A stretch of DNA of 64,000 nucleotides from Bacteroidaceae bacterium (GTDB taxonomy: Bacteria; Bacteroidota; Bacteroidia; Bacteroidales; Bacteroidaceae): positions 1-64,000 of the forward strand of contig JAFUGG010000013.1 in assembly GCA_017469525.1 (NCBI GenBank), in the 5' to 3' direction. The position numbers and the translations under genes are program-made. Under the pieces are notes generated by a model. The model was not told the origin of the DNA. It was given only the letters and a program-made list of their open reading frames with translations, and ran no database searches. The first letter of the stretch is position 1. Every line of letters begins with the position of its first letter. Positions 53,191-63,964 of this stretch are shown here, in pieces.

Positions 53191-55701
53191 TTACTTTGTA
53201 ATTAAAACCTTATCTTTGTTTTCTGAGTCTATTTCTGCTTTCAGGTGCATTCCCTCTTCCGCTCCTTCGCTCATCAGGATTTCGCAAAGCGGGTCTTCGA
53301 TGAGGTCTTGGATGGCGCGCTTTAGTGGTCGAGCACCGAATTGCACGTCGTAACCCTTCTTGCCGAGCAGTTCACGAGCTTCTGGGCTGACTTCGAGGCT
53401 GTGCCCCATCTCGTTGATGCGGTCGAGCAAAGGCTTGAGTTCGATGTCAACAATCTTCTGCAAGTCCTCTTGCGAGAGGTGGTCGAAGTAAACGATGTTG
53501 TCCAGACGATTCATGAACTCGGGAGCAAACTGCTTGTCGAGCGCTTTCTTCACGATGTCGCGATTCTGCTTCTTGCCAGTCGTAACATCTGTCTCGCTTT
53601 GGAAACCAACGCCTCGACCAAAGTCGCGAATCTGCTTCGAGCCGCAGTTGCTGGTCATGATGATGACCGTGTTGCGGAAGTCTATCGTGTTGCCGTTGCC
53701 GTCAGTCAAACGACCTTCGTCCATGACTTGCAGCAATAGGTTGAAGACGTCGCTGTGAGCTTTCTCAATCTCATCGAGAAGTACGATGGAATAAGGCTTG
53801 CGACGCACTTGTTCGGTGAGTTGTCCGCCTTCGTCATAGCCGACGTATCCTGGAGGAGCACCAACCATTCTGCTGACGGTATGCTTCTCCATGTACTCGC
53901 TCATATCGATGCGAATGATGGCATCTGCTTTGCCGAAAAGCTCTTCTGCGAGACATTTTGCCAGATATGTCTTGCCCACACCAGTCGGACCTACAAAGAG
54001 GAAGGTTCCGATGGGCCTTTGTGGGTCTTTCAGTCCGACGCGACTACGCTGGATGGCTCTCGAGACCATTGCAACGGCTTCGTCCTGTCCGATGACTTTC
54101 TGCTGAAGTGTTTCCTTCAGGTTGCGCAGTCTTTGGTTCTCTTCCTGACCAATTCTCTGAACAGGAATGCCAGTCATTGTGCTGATGACCTCAGCTACAA
54201 CTTGCTCATCCACAAGGCTTTTCTCGCTTTCACTGATGTTCTTTTCCCAAACCAGTTTAGCTTGTTCCAGTTGTTCCTGCACTCGCTTGCATTGGTCGCG
54301 AAGGTCGGCAGCCACTTCGAAGTCTTGCTTCTCGGCAGCATCGAGCTTCTTCCCCTCGAGTTCCTCAACGAGTTTCTCGAGCTTCATGACTTCCTCAGGA
54401 ACGGGGAAATTCTGGATTCGCATACGACTTCCTGCTTCGTCGAGGGCATCGATTGCCTTGTCTGGGAAGCTCCTGTCAGTAATGTAGCGACCCGTCAACT
54501 TGACGCAAGCCAGCAAGGCTTCGTCCGTGTAGCGCACGTTATGGTGTTTCTCGTATCTATCTCTCAGGTTTTGAAGGATTTGGATGGTCTCGTCGGCAGT
54601 CGTTGGAGCGACCAGAACTTTCTGGAAACGGCGTTCGAGAGCTCCATCTTTCTCAATTGTTTTGCGGAACTCATCAAGAGTTGTGGAGCCGATACATTGG
54701 AACTCACCTCTGCTCAGGGCAGGCTTCAGCATATTGGCAGCGTCCATCGAGCCAGCAGCATTGCCAGCTCCAACGAGGGTGTGAATCTCGTCGATGAAGA
54801 CGATGACCTCAGGATTCTGCTGAAGCTCCTTGATGATGCAGCGCAGACGCTCTTCGAACTGGCCGCGATACTTCGTTCCTGCCACAACACTAGCAAGGTC
54901 GAGCACCACGATTCGCTTGTTCCAAAGTGTTCGACTAACACGGTGAGCCACAATACGTTGAGCGAGTCCTTCCACGATGGCACTCTTTCCCACACCAGGT
55001 TCGCCAATGAGAATCGGGTTGTTCTTCTTGCGTCGGTTCAGGATTTGAGCAACTCGCTCGATTTCTTTCTCACGTCCCACAACTGGGTCGAGCAAGTCGT
55101 TTGCTGCCATATAAGTAAGGTCTGTGCCGAAGTTGTCGAGGGCTGGTGTCTTGCTCTCCTGCTTCTTTTGCTGGCGGACCTGAATCATATTGCCCTCCAA
55201 ACCAGCAGAAACGGGCTCCATATCCTCGTCGTCATCGTCCATTCCATCGCCCGACCACTGGTTGTTGTTCGTGGTCTGCTGACTGTTGACTTTCTCGTAT
55301 GTGATGTCGAGACGCTGCAAGATGTCGCTAGCCTCGTTGTCGTTTGCCTTCAGAATAGCAAGCAAGACGTGAATCGGTTCGATTGTTTCGGACTTCATCA
55401 GGCTTGCTTCGAGCTTGCAGAGACGCATAATGCGGTTTGCCTGCGTGTCGAAATTCATGTCGGCAGGGGTGGGAGAGATGAGCACTTGATGCTGACGGGC
55501 TGTCATTTCGAGCTGACTCTTGAGCTGAGACACTCCATCTGGCAGGTAATATGCCAAGAGCTGACTGGCTTTGTTGTCAGTATGTCGGATAATTCCAAGC
55601 AGTAAATGCAATGGAGAAACACTGCCACAATGAAGTCTGCTGGCCTCTTCCTTGCTGAAGTTCAGAATGCCCATCGTATCGGGTGAAAAGTTTGTTGTCA
55701 T
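53191..55701 (-). CDS. clpC: ATP-dependent Clp protease ATP-binding subunit ClpC
   Basis: A Hsp100/AAA+ unfoldase of 836 aa that feeds substrates to ClpP. Domain order: two Clp_N repeats (1-145), AAA-1 with Walker [10 protein letters not shown] (near 231), a UVR motif ([19 protein letters not shown], about 430-460), AAA-2 with GPTGVGKTY (near 570) and [12 protein letters not shown], and the C-terminal small domain. The UVR motif and lack of a ClpB coiled-coil propeller mark ClpC. It is the first gene of the unit with htpG; no CIRCE or CtsR operator was recognised in the leader. A MecA-like adaptor is not in the window. Confidence 0.94.
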   Translation of the reverse strand: MTTNFSPDTMGILNFSKEEASRLHCGSVSPLHLLLGIIRHTDNKASQLLAYYLPDGVSQLKSQLEMTARQHQVLISPTPADMNFDTQANRIMRLCKLEASLMKSETIEPIHVLLAILKANDNEASDILQRLDITYEKVNSQQTTNNNQWSGDGMDDDDEDMEPVSAGLEGNMIQVRQQKKQESKTPALDNFGTDLTYMAANDLLDPVVGREKEIERVAQILNRRKKNNPILIGEPGVGKSAIVEGLAQRIVAHRVSRTLWNKRIVVLDLASVVAGTKYRGQFEERLRCIIKELQQNPEVIVFIDEIHTLVGAGNAAGSMDAANMLKPALSRGEFQCIGSTTLDEFRKTIEKDGALERRFQKVLVAPTTADETIQILQNLRDRYEKHHNVRYTDEALLACVKLTGRYITDRSFPDKAIDALDEAGSRMRIQNFPVPEEVMKLEKLVEELEGKKLDAAEKQDFEVAADLRDQCKRVQEQLEQAKLVWEKNISESEKSLVDEQVVAEVISTMTGIPVQRIGQEENQRLRNLKETLQQKVIGQDEAVAMVSRAIQRSRVGLKDPQRPIGTFLFVGPTGVGKTYLAKCLAEELFGKADAIIRIDMSEYMEKHTVSRMVGAPPGYVGYDEGGQLTEQVRRKPYSIVLLDEIEKAHSDVFNLLLQVMDEGRLTDGNGNTIDFRNTVIIMTSNCGSKQIRDFGRGVGFQSETDVTTGKKQNRDIVKKALDKQFAPEFMNRLDNIVYFDHLSQEDLQKIVDIELKPLLDRINEMGHSLEVSPEARELLGKKGYDVQFGARPLKRAIQDLIEDPLCEILMSEGAEEGMHLKAEIDSENKDKVLITK

Positions 55702-55790
55702 CTATTTAATTTGTCATTTATCATTTATCATTTTACGATTTACCACTCGTCCTTGTTCTACAAATATCGTGCCAAAAGTAGAACTGTCTG
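55702..55790 (-). other. Leader of clpC with 7-bp repeat
   Basis: ATTTGTC / ATTTATC / ATTTATC / ATTTTAC heptamers at 55706-55735 lie in the clpC leader between the promoter and the ATG. Confidence 0.6.
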
Positions 55791-55821
55791 CAAAGATACA
55801 ATTAAGTGGGAGAAAAACAAA
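55791..55821 (-). promoter_or_regulatory. Promoter of clpC-htpG
   Basis: Minus strand: TTTG (55818-55821), 19 bp, TATCTTTG (55791-55798). Confidence 0.75.
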
Positions 55822-55860
55822 ATAAAAACAGCTTTTTCTTTCAGATGGGAATTGAAAGTT

Positions 55861-55991
55861 GCCAACGCGACACGTCATCTTTGCCTACGCGACACGTCAT
55901 CTTTGCCAACGCGACACGTCATCTTTGCCAACGCGACACGTCATCTTTGTCAACGCGACACGTCGTGTTTGCCAACGCGACACGTCGTGTT
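55861..55991. repeat. 22-bp tandem array, CGCGACACGTC family, six units
   Basis: Units start at 55861, 55883, 55905, 55927, 55949 and 55971, each ACGCGACACGTC plus an ATCTTTGCC or GTGTTTGCC spacer. It fills the gap between the clpC promoter and the 3' end of uvrA (non-coding 55702-56127). The core is the same as at 21412-21500. Confidence 0.92.
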
Positions 55992-56127
55992 AAAAAAACA
56001 CCTTAGACTATTTGTCGTGAAGGTCTTGCCTATGGCTGAGTTGTTTCTGTATTTGAAAAGCAGGACAGCCACTTCTTTGTCCTGTGCCCGCGATGCCCAA
56101 ACGCTAATATTAATAATGTATAGCGTC

Positions 56128-58908
56128 TCATTTGGTGTGTTCTTCTTTCGGAATTCCGCAGTAGAGAACCTCGCCGCCATTGCGTCCTCCGCCCGGTCCC
56201 ATTTCGATAATCCAGTCGGCAGAGCGGATGATGTCGGGATTGTGCTCAATCACGATAATCGTGTTGCCCTTGTCCACGAGTTTGCCCAGCACTTCGAGCA
56301 GGACGCGGATGTCTTCGAAATGCAGTCCCGTCGTTGGTTCGTCGAGGATGTAGAGCGTGCGGCCAGTGTCTTTTCGAGCCAGTTCGGCAGCCAGTTTGAC
56401 GCGCTGACTCTCGCCTCCGGAAAGGGTGTTGCTGGGCTGACCAAGTTTGATGTAACCCAATCCGACTTCCTGCAAGACCTTAATCTTACCAAGTATCGTG
56501 GGCTGATTCTGAAAGAACTCAACCGCTTGATTGATAGTCATATCCAAGACATCCGCGATACTCTTGCCTCGGAACCTGACTTCGAGCGTCTCTCTGTTAT
56601 AGCGCTTTCCTCGACACTCCTCGCAAGGCACGAAGACATCGGGCAGGAAGTTCATCTCGATGGTGCGATAGCCGTTGCCGCCACAAGTTTCACAACGTCC
56701 ACCTTTCACGTTGAAGGAGAATCTGCCAGGCTTGTAACCTCGAATCCTTGCCTCAGGAAGTTCCACGAAAAGCTTGCGGATGTCAGTAAAGACGTCTGTA
56801 TAAGTTGCTGGATTAGAGCGAGGTGTGCGGCCAAGAGGACTCTGGTCAACGTCTATTATCTTGTCGATATTCTCCAGTCCCTCAATGGCTTTGTAGGGCA
56901 GAGGCTCAGCCAGCGAGCGGTAGAAATGCTTGCTCAGGATGGGGTAGAGCGTTTCACTGATGAGCGAACTCTTGCCGCTTCCGCTCACACCGATGATGCA
57001 AATCAGCTTGCCAAGCGGGATTTCGACATCGATATTCTTGAGGTTGTGCCCGCTCGCACCCCTTATTGTCAGCGAAAGACCGTTGCCTTTTCGGTATTCG
57101 GAAGGTGGGTCGATGGTCAGTTCGTTCTTCAGGTATTTGCTCGTCAGTGTGTCCTTCTTCAGCATTTCCTTGTAGGTTCCCTGGTAGACGACTTCGCCTC
57201 CTCGACGACCAGCAAGGGGACCAATGTCGACGATATAGTCGGCGTTTTCCATCATCTCGCGGTCATGCTCCACGACGAGCACGGTGTTGCCTGCGTCGCG
57301 AAGTGCCTGAAGGGAATGGATGAGCTTGATGTTGTCGCGCTGATGCAGGCCGATACTGGGTTCGTCGAGTATGTAGAGAACGCCTACAAGCTGACTCCCA
57401 ATCTGTGTTGCAAGGCGAATGCGCTGACTTTCACCACCAGAAAGACTCAACGAGGGACGCGAAAGCGACAGATAGTCGAGTCCGACATCGAGCAGAAAGC
57501 GGAGTCTTGTCTTGATTTCTTTTGTGATTTCCTGTGCAATGGCTTGCTGCCGTTTGCTGATGTGGCTGTCCAGTTCTTCCAGCCAATCGTAGAGCTGTCC
57601 GAGTTCGAGGGCGGAGACTTCGGCGATATTCTTGCCGTCGAGCAGGAAGTGGAGCGACTCTTTTCTCAGTCGCTGCCCTTTGCATTCGGGACATTCACAG
57701 GTGCCGCTGAACTGCTCGGCCCATCGCTGAGCAGCAATGCCCGCGTCTGCATCCTTCATCTGGTTGATGTACTTGACCAATCCGTCGAATTCCGTATAGA
57801 CATCATTCGTTGTCTTCGTCTTGCTGGAACTAATTCTGAGACGCTCGGGGCTGCCTTCCAGGATTTCGTCTATCGCTTCTTCAGGAACCTCGCCAAGAGG
57901 TGTGTCGGCCGAACATCCATAGGCTTCGAGTATTGCCTCCACTTGCCAGAATATCATGGCGCTTTTCGCCTTGCCAAGCGGAGCGAAGCCTCCGTCGCGA
58001 AGCGAAAGGGAGGGGTCGGGAATTACCTTGTTTCGGTCGATGACGTGAACGAATCCAAGACCTTTGCAGCGCGGGCAAGCACCTTGAGGGCTGTTGAACG
58101 AGAAGTCGTGGGGTGCAGGGTCGTGGTAGGATATGCCGCTGGTGGGGCACATCAAGTGCTTGCTGTAATGTCGCACTTCGTTTGTGTCCATATCGCAGAC
58201 CAGCATCTCTCCTTCGCCTTGCTTCATGGCGATGGCGACGCTTTGGAAGAGCCTACCTCCATCCTTGTCCTGAACTTGAAGGCGGTCGATGACGACCTCG
58301 ATGCTATGGTTGCGATAGCGGTCGAGCTTCATGTCGGGTACAAGTTCCTGCATCTCGCCGTCTATGCGGGCGTAGAGATAGCCTTTGCGGCGGATGTTCT
58401 CAAAGAGTTCTTTGTAATGTCCCTTGCGGTTCTTGACGAGCGGTGCAAGCAGGATGATGCGTTTGCCCGCGTATTCGTTCAGGAGAAGGTCAATGATCTG
58501 CTCTTCCGTATAGCGCACCATTTTCTCGCCCGTAACGTATGAATAGGCGTCTGCAGTCCTTGCGTAGAGCAACCTGAGGAAATCATATATCTCCGTAGTT
58601 GTGCCAACGGTGCTTCTTGGATTCTTGTTGGTGGTTTTCTGCTCGATGCTGATGACGGGGCTCAGCCCTGTAATCTTATCGACATCGGGGCGTTCCATGT
58701 TGCCCATGAAGTTGCGGGCATAGGCGCTGAACGTTTCGATGTAGCGGCGCTGACCTTCGGCATAGATGGTATCGAAGGCAAGTGACGACTTTCCGCTGCC
58801 GCTGAGACCCGTGAAAACCGTAAGGCTGTTACGTGGAATCTCTACATCTACGTTCTTCAGGTTGTGCACGCGAGCACCTTCCACGCAAATCTTCTGCTCT
58901 TCACTCAT
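56128..58908 (-). CDS. uvrA: Excinuclease ABC subunit A (UvrA)
   Basis: The DNA-damage sensor of nucleotide excision repair, an ABC-type ATPase of 926 aa that works with UvrB and UvrC. It has [13 protein letters not shown] near the N-terminus, two zinc-finger regions ([19 protein letters not shown] with [18 protein letters not shown] and CEECRGKRY) and the second P-loop [12 protein letters not shown] chose ATG 58908 because it is preceded directly by the family start [13 protein letters not shown]; an ATG at 58941 would add 11 residues. The start overlaps the stop of the T9SS type B gene upstream, so the two are coupled. Confidence 0.96.
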   Translation of the reverse strand: MSEEQKICVEGARVHNLKNVDVEIPRNSLTVFTGLSGSGKSSLAFDTIYAEGQRRYIETFSAYARNFMGNMERPDVDKITGLSPVISIEQKTTNKNPRSTVGTTTEIYDFLRLLYARTADAYSYVTGEKMVRYTEEQIIDLLLNEYAGKRIILLAPLVKNRKGHYKELFENIRRKGYLYARIDGEMQELVPDMKLDRYRNHSIEVVIDRLQVQDKDGGRLFQSVAIAMKQGEGEMLVCDMDTNEVRHYSKHLMCPTSGISYHDPAPHDFSFNSPQGACPRCKGLGFVHVIDRNKVIPDPSLSLRDGGFAPLGKAKSAMIFWQVEAILEAYGCSADTPLGEVPEEAIDEILEGSPERLRISSSKTKTTNDVYTEFDGLVKYINQMKDADAGIAAQRWAEQFSGTCECPECKGQRLRKESLHFLLDGKNIAEVSALELGQLYDWLEELDSHISKRQQAIAQEITKEIKTRLRFLLDVGLDYLSLSRPSLSLSGGESQRIRLATQIGSQLVGVLYILDEPSIGLHQRDNIKLIHSLQALRDAGNTVLVVEHDREMMENADYIVDIGPLAGRRGGEVVYQGTYKEMLKKDTLTSKYLKNELTIDPPSEYRKGNGLSLTIRGASGHNLKNIDVEIPLGKLICIIGVSGSGKSSLISETLYPILSKHFYRSLAEPLPYKAIEGLENIDKIIDVDQSPLGRTPRSNPATYTDVFTDIRKLFVELPEARIRGYKPGRFSFNVKGGRCETCGGNGYRTIEMNFLPDVFVPCEECRGKRYNRETLEVRFRGKSIADVLDMTINQAVEFFQNQPTILGKIKVLQEVGLGYIKLGQPSNTLSGGESQRVKLAAELARKDTGRTLYILDEPTTGLHFEDIRVLLEVLGKLVDKGNTIIVIEHNPDIIRSADWIIEMGPGGGRNGGEVLYCGIPKEEHTK

Positions 58909-59698
58909 CTGTTGTGTCTGTGCTGCCTTCGTTCTCGCCATTATTATAACCTGAAATGACGTTTATAGCTTTCTTGATGCTGTAGTCAATGCCATCGCTA
59001 CCTTTTGCCGAAACACGGAGGAAATAGACTCCGTCCTTCACAGGCTTCCCGTTCACTTTCCCATCCCAGCATCCGTTCACGTCGTCCCACGAATAGAGTT
59101 TCTTTCCCCAGCGGTTGAAGACGGCGGCATGGAATTCCACAATGCCCTTGTAGCCTGTTTTGGGCTTAAGAACATCATTCCTTTGGTCATCGTTTGGTGA
59201 GATGCCATTGGGGAACTCCAGTTTGCTTTCGGCAATGGAGAAGGTGATTACTTTCGGGTCTTCGTCGCGGTCTTCGTCTTCGTTTATCTTGTAGCGGATA
59301 TTTTCTTCGTTCTCGCCCTCTTCGTCATAGAAGATGGCACATAGCTTCACGACATAGCTTCCGCTTTCTGTGAATTCCAATTCAAATTCTTCTTCGTAGC
59401 GTTTGATGTTAGTCGTGGTAGGTTCCGTACCTTCCGATGCATCGGCAGGGAGCTTGGTGTTTGTTATTGTCCACTCGTAATGGACGTGGCTGTTGTAACC
59501 CTCTCCTTCAGGGATGGTGGGATTGGCTGCAAAGACAACGCGGAAGGGTGCATTCATAATCTGGCCGTTCACATCGCCAGTCTCTTCTTCGCCTTCTTCG
59601 TTAATTCTATAGTAAGTTCCAACTGGTTCGACCGATGGAGTCTGTGCCAAGGCAAATAGTGGCATCAAGAATAGTAAAATGAATAGAATACGCTTCAT
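58901..59698 (-). CDS. Secreted protein with T9SS type B sorting domain (gliding-motility-associated C-terminus)
   Basis: A 265-aa protein with a signal peptide (1-18, ALA), an Ig/PKD-like N-terminal domain ([17 protein letters not shown]) and a C-terminal type B domain: [38 protein letters not shown] and a final KKAINVI. Type B proteins are exported by T9SS but are often not surface-cleaved like type A. The C-terminal tail GSTDTTDE continues beyond the domain. It precedes uvrA with an 8-bp overlap, an unusual partner for a repair gene. Confidence 0.87.
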   Translation of the reverse strand: MKRILFILLFLMPLFALAQTPSVEPVGTYYRINEEGEEETGDVNGQIMNAPFRVVFAANPTIPEGEGYNSHVHYEWTITNTKLPADASEGTEPTTTNIKRYEEEFELEFTESGSYVVKLCAIFYDEEGENEENIRYKINEDEDRDEDPKVITFSIAESKLEFPNGISPNDDQRNDVLKPKTGYKGIVEFHAAVFNRWGKKLYSWDDVNGCWDGKVNGKPVKDGVYFLRVSAKGSDGIDYSIKKAINVISGYNNGENEGSTDTTDE

Positions 59699-59715
59699 CT
59701 TTTATATATTTTGTG

Positions 59716-59723
59716 CAAAATTA
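59716..59723 (-). promoter_or_regulatory. -7 box for the T9SS type B/uvrA unit
   Basis: TAATTTTG on the minus strand, 18 bp before the ATG at 59698; the -33 position has only a weak match. Confidence 0.5.
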
Positions 59724-59730
59724 CGAAATA

Positions 59731-59762
59731 ATTGCGAACTATGAACCATGAATTATGAATTA
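59731..59762. repeat. 7-bp microsatellite in the divergent promoter region
   Basis: AACTATG / AACCATG / AATTATG / AATTATT heptamers between the two divergent -7 boxes; the same words in reverse complement occur at 2921-2944. Confidence 0.65.
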
Positions 59763-59767
59763 TTTCG

Positions 59768-59775
59768 TACCTTTG
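59768..59775 (+). promoter_or_regulatory. -7 box for the LysM gene (leaderless start)
   Basis: TACCTTTG ends at 59775 and the ATG is at 59781, only 5 bp later. Transcription should start at or within a few bases of the ATG, so the mRNA may be leaderless or nearly so. No good -33 box was seen. Confidence 0.55.
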
Positions 59776-59780
59776 CATAG

Positions 59781-61106
59781 ATGAAACGTATTTTAATACT
59801 TCTTTATTGTCTTTGGCCGGCACTTTTATTCGGTCAAGGCATACTTTCGACGCTTGACAACATGCATTCTGTTGTCAAGGGCGAGACGTGGGAGAGTGTG
59901 TCGGCTCATTACGGTGTTTCCGTGATGGACCTTCGGGCTGCAAATCCTGATGTCAAGAGCCAGAAGCTGAAGAAGGGCACTTTGCTGATTGTTCCAAAGA
60001 GACCCCAGCAGACGACCCTGGTGCCCGCCAACGAGGTGCCCGAGAAGCCTTTGCGCATTATTCGTACAGTCATTCCCGACCTGAAAGTGGGTGTCATGCT
60101 TCCTCTCAGCGACAAGAAGATGGTGGAATTCTATCGGGGCTTGCTGATGGCAGCAGACAGCGTTCGCAAGAGTGGCGTCAATCTCGACATTCACGCATGG
60201 GATTGCGGAACGACTTCTGCCCAGGTAGAGGCATTGCTCCCACAGATAAGTGAGCTTGACGTTCTCTTCGGCCCTGCTTCCGCTACGCAAATTCCAGTTG
60301 TGGCCGAGGCGTGCAAAGAGCGTGGAATACGTCTCGTCTTGCCTTTCTTTACGGGCCAGGCTCTGCAAGAATACCCGCTTGTCTATAATGCAGAACCTTC
60401 CAGCGTTGTTCTCTTCGGAGCTGCTGCCCAGAAATTGGTGAGCTATTATACGGACAGGAACTATGTCATCGTAGGTAGCGGCAAGTCGGATGTCAAGGGA
60501 AAGATTATGGCGGATGCTCTTAGACAGAACCTTGCCCAGCGCTCTATGACGCCAAGAGTCTTGGCCCTGGAAGGCGATGATTTTGCTTATGAAGCTGCGT
60601 TCAATCAGTTTCGTGACAACATGATTCTCCTCGACGACTGTAGCCTTCCGTCCCTTGAAGTGCTCCTGTCGCATCTGAAGGAGTTTCGTTCGAAGCATCC
60701 CCAGTACCGCCTTTCCTTGATTGGCTATCCCGAGTGGCAGGGAGAGTCGGAGAGGCTGATGGAGGAACTGTTTGCTTCCGATGCTTATATCCTCACCCCA
60801 TATTACTACAATACACTGGATGACAAAGTGAAACGCTTTGAACGCACCTATGCAAAGAACTTCAGAGCCTACATCATGAAGGAGAACCCTCGCTATGCTG
60901 CCTTAGGATTCGACCTGGGATGCTATTTCCTGACGGGACTCAGCACTCAAGGCGACACGTTCGAACAGATGCAGAGCGGCCTTCGCCAGGAGCCATATCA
61001 AAACTGGTTCCGCTTCGAGCGCAGCGCATCGTCCTTGAGCTTCTCCAACAACTTCGTCCAGTTCATTCACTACACCCCCGAAAGCAAGATAGAGCTAATC
61101 CGATGA
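59781..61106 (+). CDS. LysM domain plus periplasmic-receptor-like protein
   Basis: A 441-aa exported protein with a signal peptide (1-19, LLFGQ), one LysM module (about 28-73, VVKGETWESVSAHYGVS, LKKGTLLIVPK) that binds peptidoglycan, and a C-terminal receptor-type fold like branched-chain amino acid binding proteins (from about 98: LKVGVMLPLSDKKMVEFYRG, LFGPASATQIPVVAE, YYTDRNYVIVGSGK). A soluble ligand or a structural role at the cell wall is possible; the ligand pocket could not be judged. It ends in an ATGA overlap with the PorT-like gene, hinting at a shared function at the envelope. Confidence 0.85.
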   Translation: MKRILILLYCLWPALLFGQGILSTLDNMHSVVKGETWESVSAHYGVSVMDLRAANPDVKSQKLKKGTLLIVPKRPQQTTLVPANEVPEKPLRIIRTVIPDLKVGVMLPLSDKKMVEFYRGLLMAADSVRKSGVNLDIHAWDCGTTSAQVEALLPQISELDVLFGPASATQIPVVAEACKERGIRLVLPFFTGQALQEYPLVYNAEPSSVVLFGAAAQKLVSYYTDRNYVIVGSGKSDVKGKIMADALRQNLAQRSMTPRVLALEGDDFAYEAAFNQFRDNMILLDDCSLPSLEVLLSHLKEFRSKHPQYRLSLIGYPEWQGESERLMEELFASDAYILTPYYYNTLDDKVKRFERTYAKNFRAYIMKENPRYAALGFDLGCYFLTGLSTQGDTFEQMQSGLRQEPYQNWFRFERSASSLSFSNNFVQFIHYTPESKIELIR

Positions 61107-61804
61107 AACGCCTCTTCATTCTTTATTTTTCATTTTTCATTTTTCATTTAGCGTTAGCGCAGGTAGGTGAACCTCGCACAGATCTGGCTATTGGCGTCAA
61201 CGGCAGCTTTGTCCTGAACAGAGTCTCCTTTAGGCCTTCTATCAGGCAGAAGTTTAAGACGGGTGCTGCTTTTGGTCTTACGGCGCGTTACACATGCGAG
61301 AAGTACTTCAGCATGCTCTGTGCTTTTCAGGGCGAGCTCAACTATTCGCAGGCGGGCTGGAGGGAAAACACGGAGACTGGCGAGAATATATACCAGCGGA
61401 CAGTCCACTATCTACAGATTCCGTTGCTTGCCAACCTCGGCTTCGGTCGCGAACGGGGAGGCGTGAAGGGCTTTCTCGTTATCGGACCTCAGCTGGGCTT
61501 CTGTATAGGCGAGACGGTGAAAACGACGGGCGACGGTTCAGGCTACGTCCCTTATCAGCTCGATGGACTCTCCAATCAGCACGACCTGAAGGTGCAGAGG
61601 AAGTTTGAATACGGCATAACGGGCGGTCTCGGAATGGACGTCAGCACCAAGAAAGGCCATCACTTTATCATCGAGGGCCGCTACTTCTATGGCCTGAGCG
61701 ACATGTTTGCGAACTCAAAGAAGGACCCCTTCGCCCGTAGTGCCAACAGCACCATAACTGCCAAGGTGTCCTATCTCTTCGACATCAAGCGAACCAAACT
61801 TTAG
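61103..61804 (+). CDS. PorT-like outer-membrane beta-barrel protein
   Basis: A 233-aa protein with a signal peptide (1-19, LALAQ) and a beta-barrel repeat pattern with alternating hydrophobic residues (TDLAIGVNGSFVLN, KYFSMLCAFQGELNYSQAGW, HYLQIPLLANLGFG, HFIIEGRYFYGLSDMF). Size and pattern match PorT-family barrels, one of which is a T9SS component; I cannot tell whether this is the true PorT or another small porin. The ATG overlaps the preceding stop (ATGA). A longer frame from 60920 is not the start because it lacks a signal peptide and lies in the LysM gene. It would fit with the many T9SS cargo genes in this window. Confidence 0.82.
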   Translation: MKRLFILYFSFFIFHLALAQVGEPRTDLAIGVNGSFVLNRVSFRPSIRQKFKTGAAFGLTARYTCEKYFSMLCAFQGELNYSQAGWRENTETGENIYQRTVHYLQIPLLANLGFGRERGGVKGFLVIGPQLGFCIGETVKTTGDGSGYVPYQLDGLSNQHDLKVQRKFEYGITGGLGMDVSTKKGHHFIIEGRYFYGLSDMFANSKKDPFARSANSTITAKVSYLFDIKRTKL

Positions 61805-61842
61805 TCGTTTGCAGAAAGGCTTTTGCAGAGGAGGGGAGAGTT

Positions 61843-61952
61843 GACTGACGTCGAGCTAAAACTTCACTGCAGAACTTTGCAAACTTCACTGCAGAACTTC
61901 GCAAACTTCACAGCAGAACTTCGCGAACTTCACAGCAGAACTTTGCAAACTT
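61843..61952. repeat. 22-bp tandem array abutting the dnaG stop
   Basis: Five exact 22-bp units starting at 61843, 61865, 61887, 61909 and 61931. The first is GACTGACGTCGAGCTAAAAC+TT; the others are CACTGCAGAACTTTGCAAAC+TT-like, the same unit-type order as at 39358-39590. The array ends on 61952, which is also the last base of the dnaG stop codon (TGA on the minus strand, 61952-61954). Confidence 0.92.
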
Positions 61953-63964
61953 CACTTGAGCACTACGCGGGCGCCGCACATCTTGGCGAGTTCCTTCACG
62001 AGCTTGGACTTCTCGTTGAACTCATTCATAAGCTGGCGATATGTCTCCTTGTCCTCCTTCACTTCCGGACGCTTCATCTGCTCGATGATGTCCTGCAGCG
62101 ACTTTTGCACAATGTTGAGCTTGTAGCTGGCAATCAGGTTGGGCACAACCTCGTCCAATCGTTCGTCGGAAGAGGCTTCCGTAGGTTCTTCTTGACCCGG
62201 GAGAGCCGTCTGTGATGGCGTTTCGAACAGCTTGCTCAGATTGGTGGGGTCTGTGCCAAGTTTAAGCGAAAGGTCGCGAATCTGCTCCTCGGGATGGCTG
62301 ATGAAATACTGCTCGGCACGGAAATTTGGCCTATGCGATTGCTCAACGGCTTCATCGAGAATCTGTCGGTAAACAGGCGTCTGAAGCTGTATGTTGTCGT
62401 CCTTGAGGCTCAGGGAAATGTATTCGGCCACCGTCAGAGGCACCTCCTTTCCCTCTTCGTCGTCAACAGTGCAGAAGATTTTCTCGCCGTAGCGGATAAT
62501 CATCTGAGCAATAAGGGCTTCATTGCCTCTGTCATCCTCTGGCAGAATCTTGGAGGCTGAAGTCGGGACTTGTGCACCGGAAGTTTGTGCGTTGTGTTCT
62601 TCCCCTGACGAAGGTCGATTGGATTTCTGTGCATTGACAGCCCTTTCTATTAGTCTTTCGGGCATGTTCAGCTGCTTGGCTGCGTGGCGGATGTAGATGG
62701 TGCGCTTTATCTCGTCCGGGATGACGGCAATACTTTCCGCCACATTGTGGACGAGCCGCTCCTCGGCATCGGGCTCGCCTTTCTTCGCGCCGAGGGAATG
62801 GGTGGCTTTATACGTGATGAAGTCCACCTGATTTTCTTGCATGTACTGCTGATATTCCGTAGCAGTGTGCTTCCGTGCAAAGCTGTCCGGGTCGTCACCA
62901 TCAGGCAAAAGGAGCAACTTGACGTTCATGCCCTGCGAGAGCAGCATGTCGATGCCTCGCTCGCTGGCGTGGATGCCTGCTTCGTCGCCGTCGAAAATAA
63001 CTGTGATATTGTCAGTTATCCGGTGGATGAGATGTATCTGTTCGGCTGTAAGGGCTGTTCCGGAGGACGACACAACGTTCTCGATTCCCTGCTGATGCAT
63101 AGCCATCACGTCGGTGTATCCTTCCACAAGATAGCAGAGGTCTGCCTTGCGGATGGCCTGACGCGCTTGGTAAAGGCCGAAGAGTTCTTTCCTCTTGCTG
63201 TAGATGATGCTTTCGGGCGAGTTCTGATATTTGATGGCAACGCCCTTCGTGGCTGCATCGAGCACGCGTCCCCCGAAGCCTGCCACCTTTCCGCTGACGG
63301 TATAGATAGGCCACATCACGCGTCCGAAGAAGCGGTCGCGCAGTTCACCATTGTCGCGCTTCAAGCTCAGGCCCGTTCCGATGCTAAGCCTCGGCTCCAT
63401 CTCGTTCTGGTTGTTCACCAGGTAACGCTCCTGATAACCTTCCTTCAGGGCATCCTTGGAGAGGGAATGCTCTTTGCTGTTGGGGCAGTAGCCTACCTGG
63501 AACTTCTCCAGAATATCATCCCTGAAGCCTCGTCCACGGAAGTATGCCAGACCGATTGCTTTGCCGTCGGGCGTATCCCAGAGTTGCTTTCTGAACCATT
63601 CCTTGGCCCAATCGTTGAGGATGAACATGCTCTCGCGGTCGCCTCTCGATTGGATTTCTTCGGGAGTAAGCTCTCTTTCTTCGATTTTGATGCCGTACTT
63701 CTTTGCCAAGTAGCGAAGTGCATCGGGGTAGGAGAGCTGCTCGTGCTTCATGATGAACCCCACCGGACTGCCGCCTTCGCCACATGCAAAGCACTTGCAA
63801 TAGTTGCGTGCAGGCGACACCATGAACGAGGGCGTGCGGTCGTCGTGGAAGGGGCAGAGACCTTTCAGGTTGGCTCCGGCACGCTTCAGGGTCACGAAAT
63901 CGGAAACAACGTCCACGATGTTCGCAGCATCCAATATCTTGTCAACGGTAATCCTATCTATCAT
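61952..63964 (-). CDS. dnaG: DNA primase (DnaG)
   Basis: Synthesises RNA primers at the replication fork, in complex with DnaB. The 670-aa protein has an N-terminal CHC2 zinc-binding domain (LCPFHDDRTPSF, CKCFACGEGG, about 36-66), the RNA polymerase core with a Toprim domain (YLVEGYTDVMAMHQQG, then FDGDEAGIHASERG), and a C-terminal helicase-interaction region. It starts 36 bp before the right edge; a repeat rich in ACTAG (63976-63998) lies just upstream. The stop codon is formed at the border of the 22-bp array at 61843-61952. Confidence 0.95.
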   Translation of the reverse strand: MIDRITVDKILDAANIVDVVSDFVTLKRAGANLKGLCPFHDDRTPSFMVSPARNYCKCFACGEGGSPVGFIMKHEQLSYPDALRYLAKKYGIKIEERELTPEEIQSRGDRESMFILNDWAKEWFRKQLWDTPDGKAIGLAYFRGRGFRDDILEKFQVGYCPNSKEHSLSKDALKEGYQERYLVNNQNEMEPRLSIGTGLSLKRDNGELRDRFFGRVMWPIYTVSGKVAGFGGRVLDAATKGVAIKYQNSPESIIYSKRKELFGLYQARQAIRKADLCYLVEGYTDVMAMHQQGIENVVSSSGTALTAEQIHLIHRITDNITVIFDGDEAGIHASERGIDMLLSQGMNVKLLLLPDGDDPDSFARKHTATEYQQYMQENQVDFITYKATHSLGAKKGEPDAEERLVHNVAESIAVIPDEIKRTIYIRHAAKQLNMPERLIERAVNAQKSNRPSSGEEHNAQTSGAQVPTSASKILPEDDRGNEALIAQMIIRYGEKIFCTVDDEEGKEVPLTVAEYISLSLKDDNIQLQTPVYRQILDEAVEQSHRPNFRAEQYFISHPEEQIRDLSLKLGTDPTNLSKLFETPSQTALPGQEEPTEASSDERLDEVVPNLIASYKLNIVQKSLQDIIEQMKRPEVKEDKETYRQLMNEFNEKSKLVKELAKMCGARVVLK

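Noticed and set aside
53755..55605. 616-codon plus-strand frame opposite clpC
   Set aside because: It is an antisense shadow of an AAA+ gene with clear motifs.
60920..61102. Longer start for the PorT-like gene
   Set aside because: It would remove the signal peptide from the N-terminus and lies inside the upstream gene.
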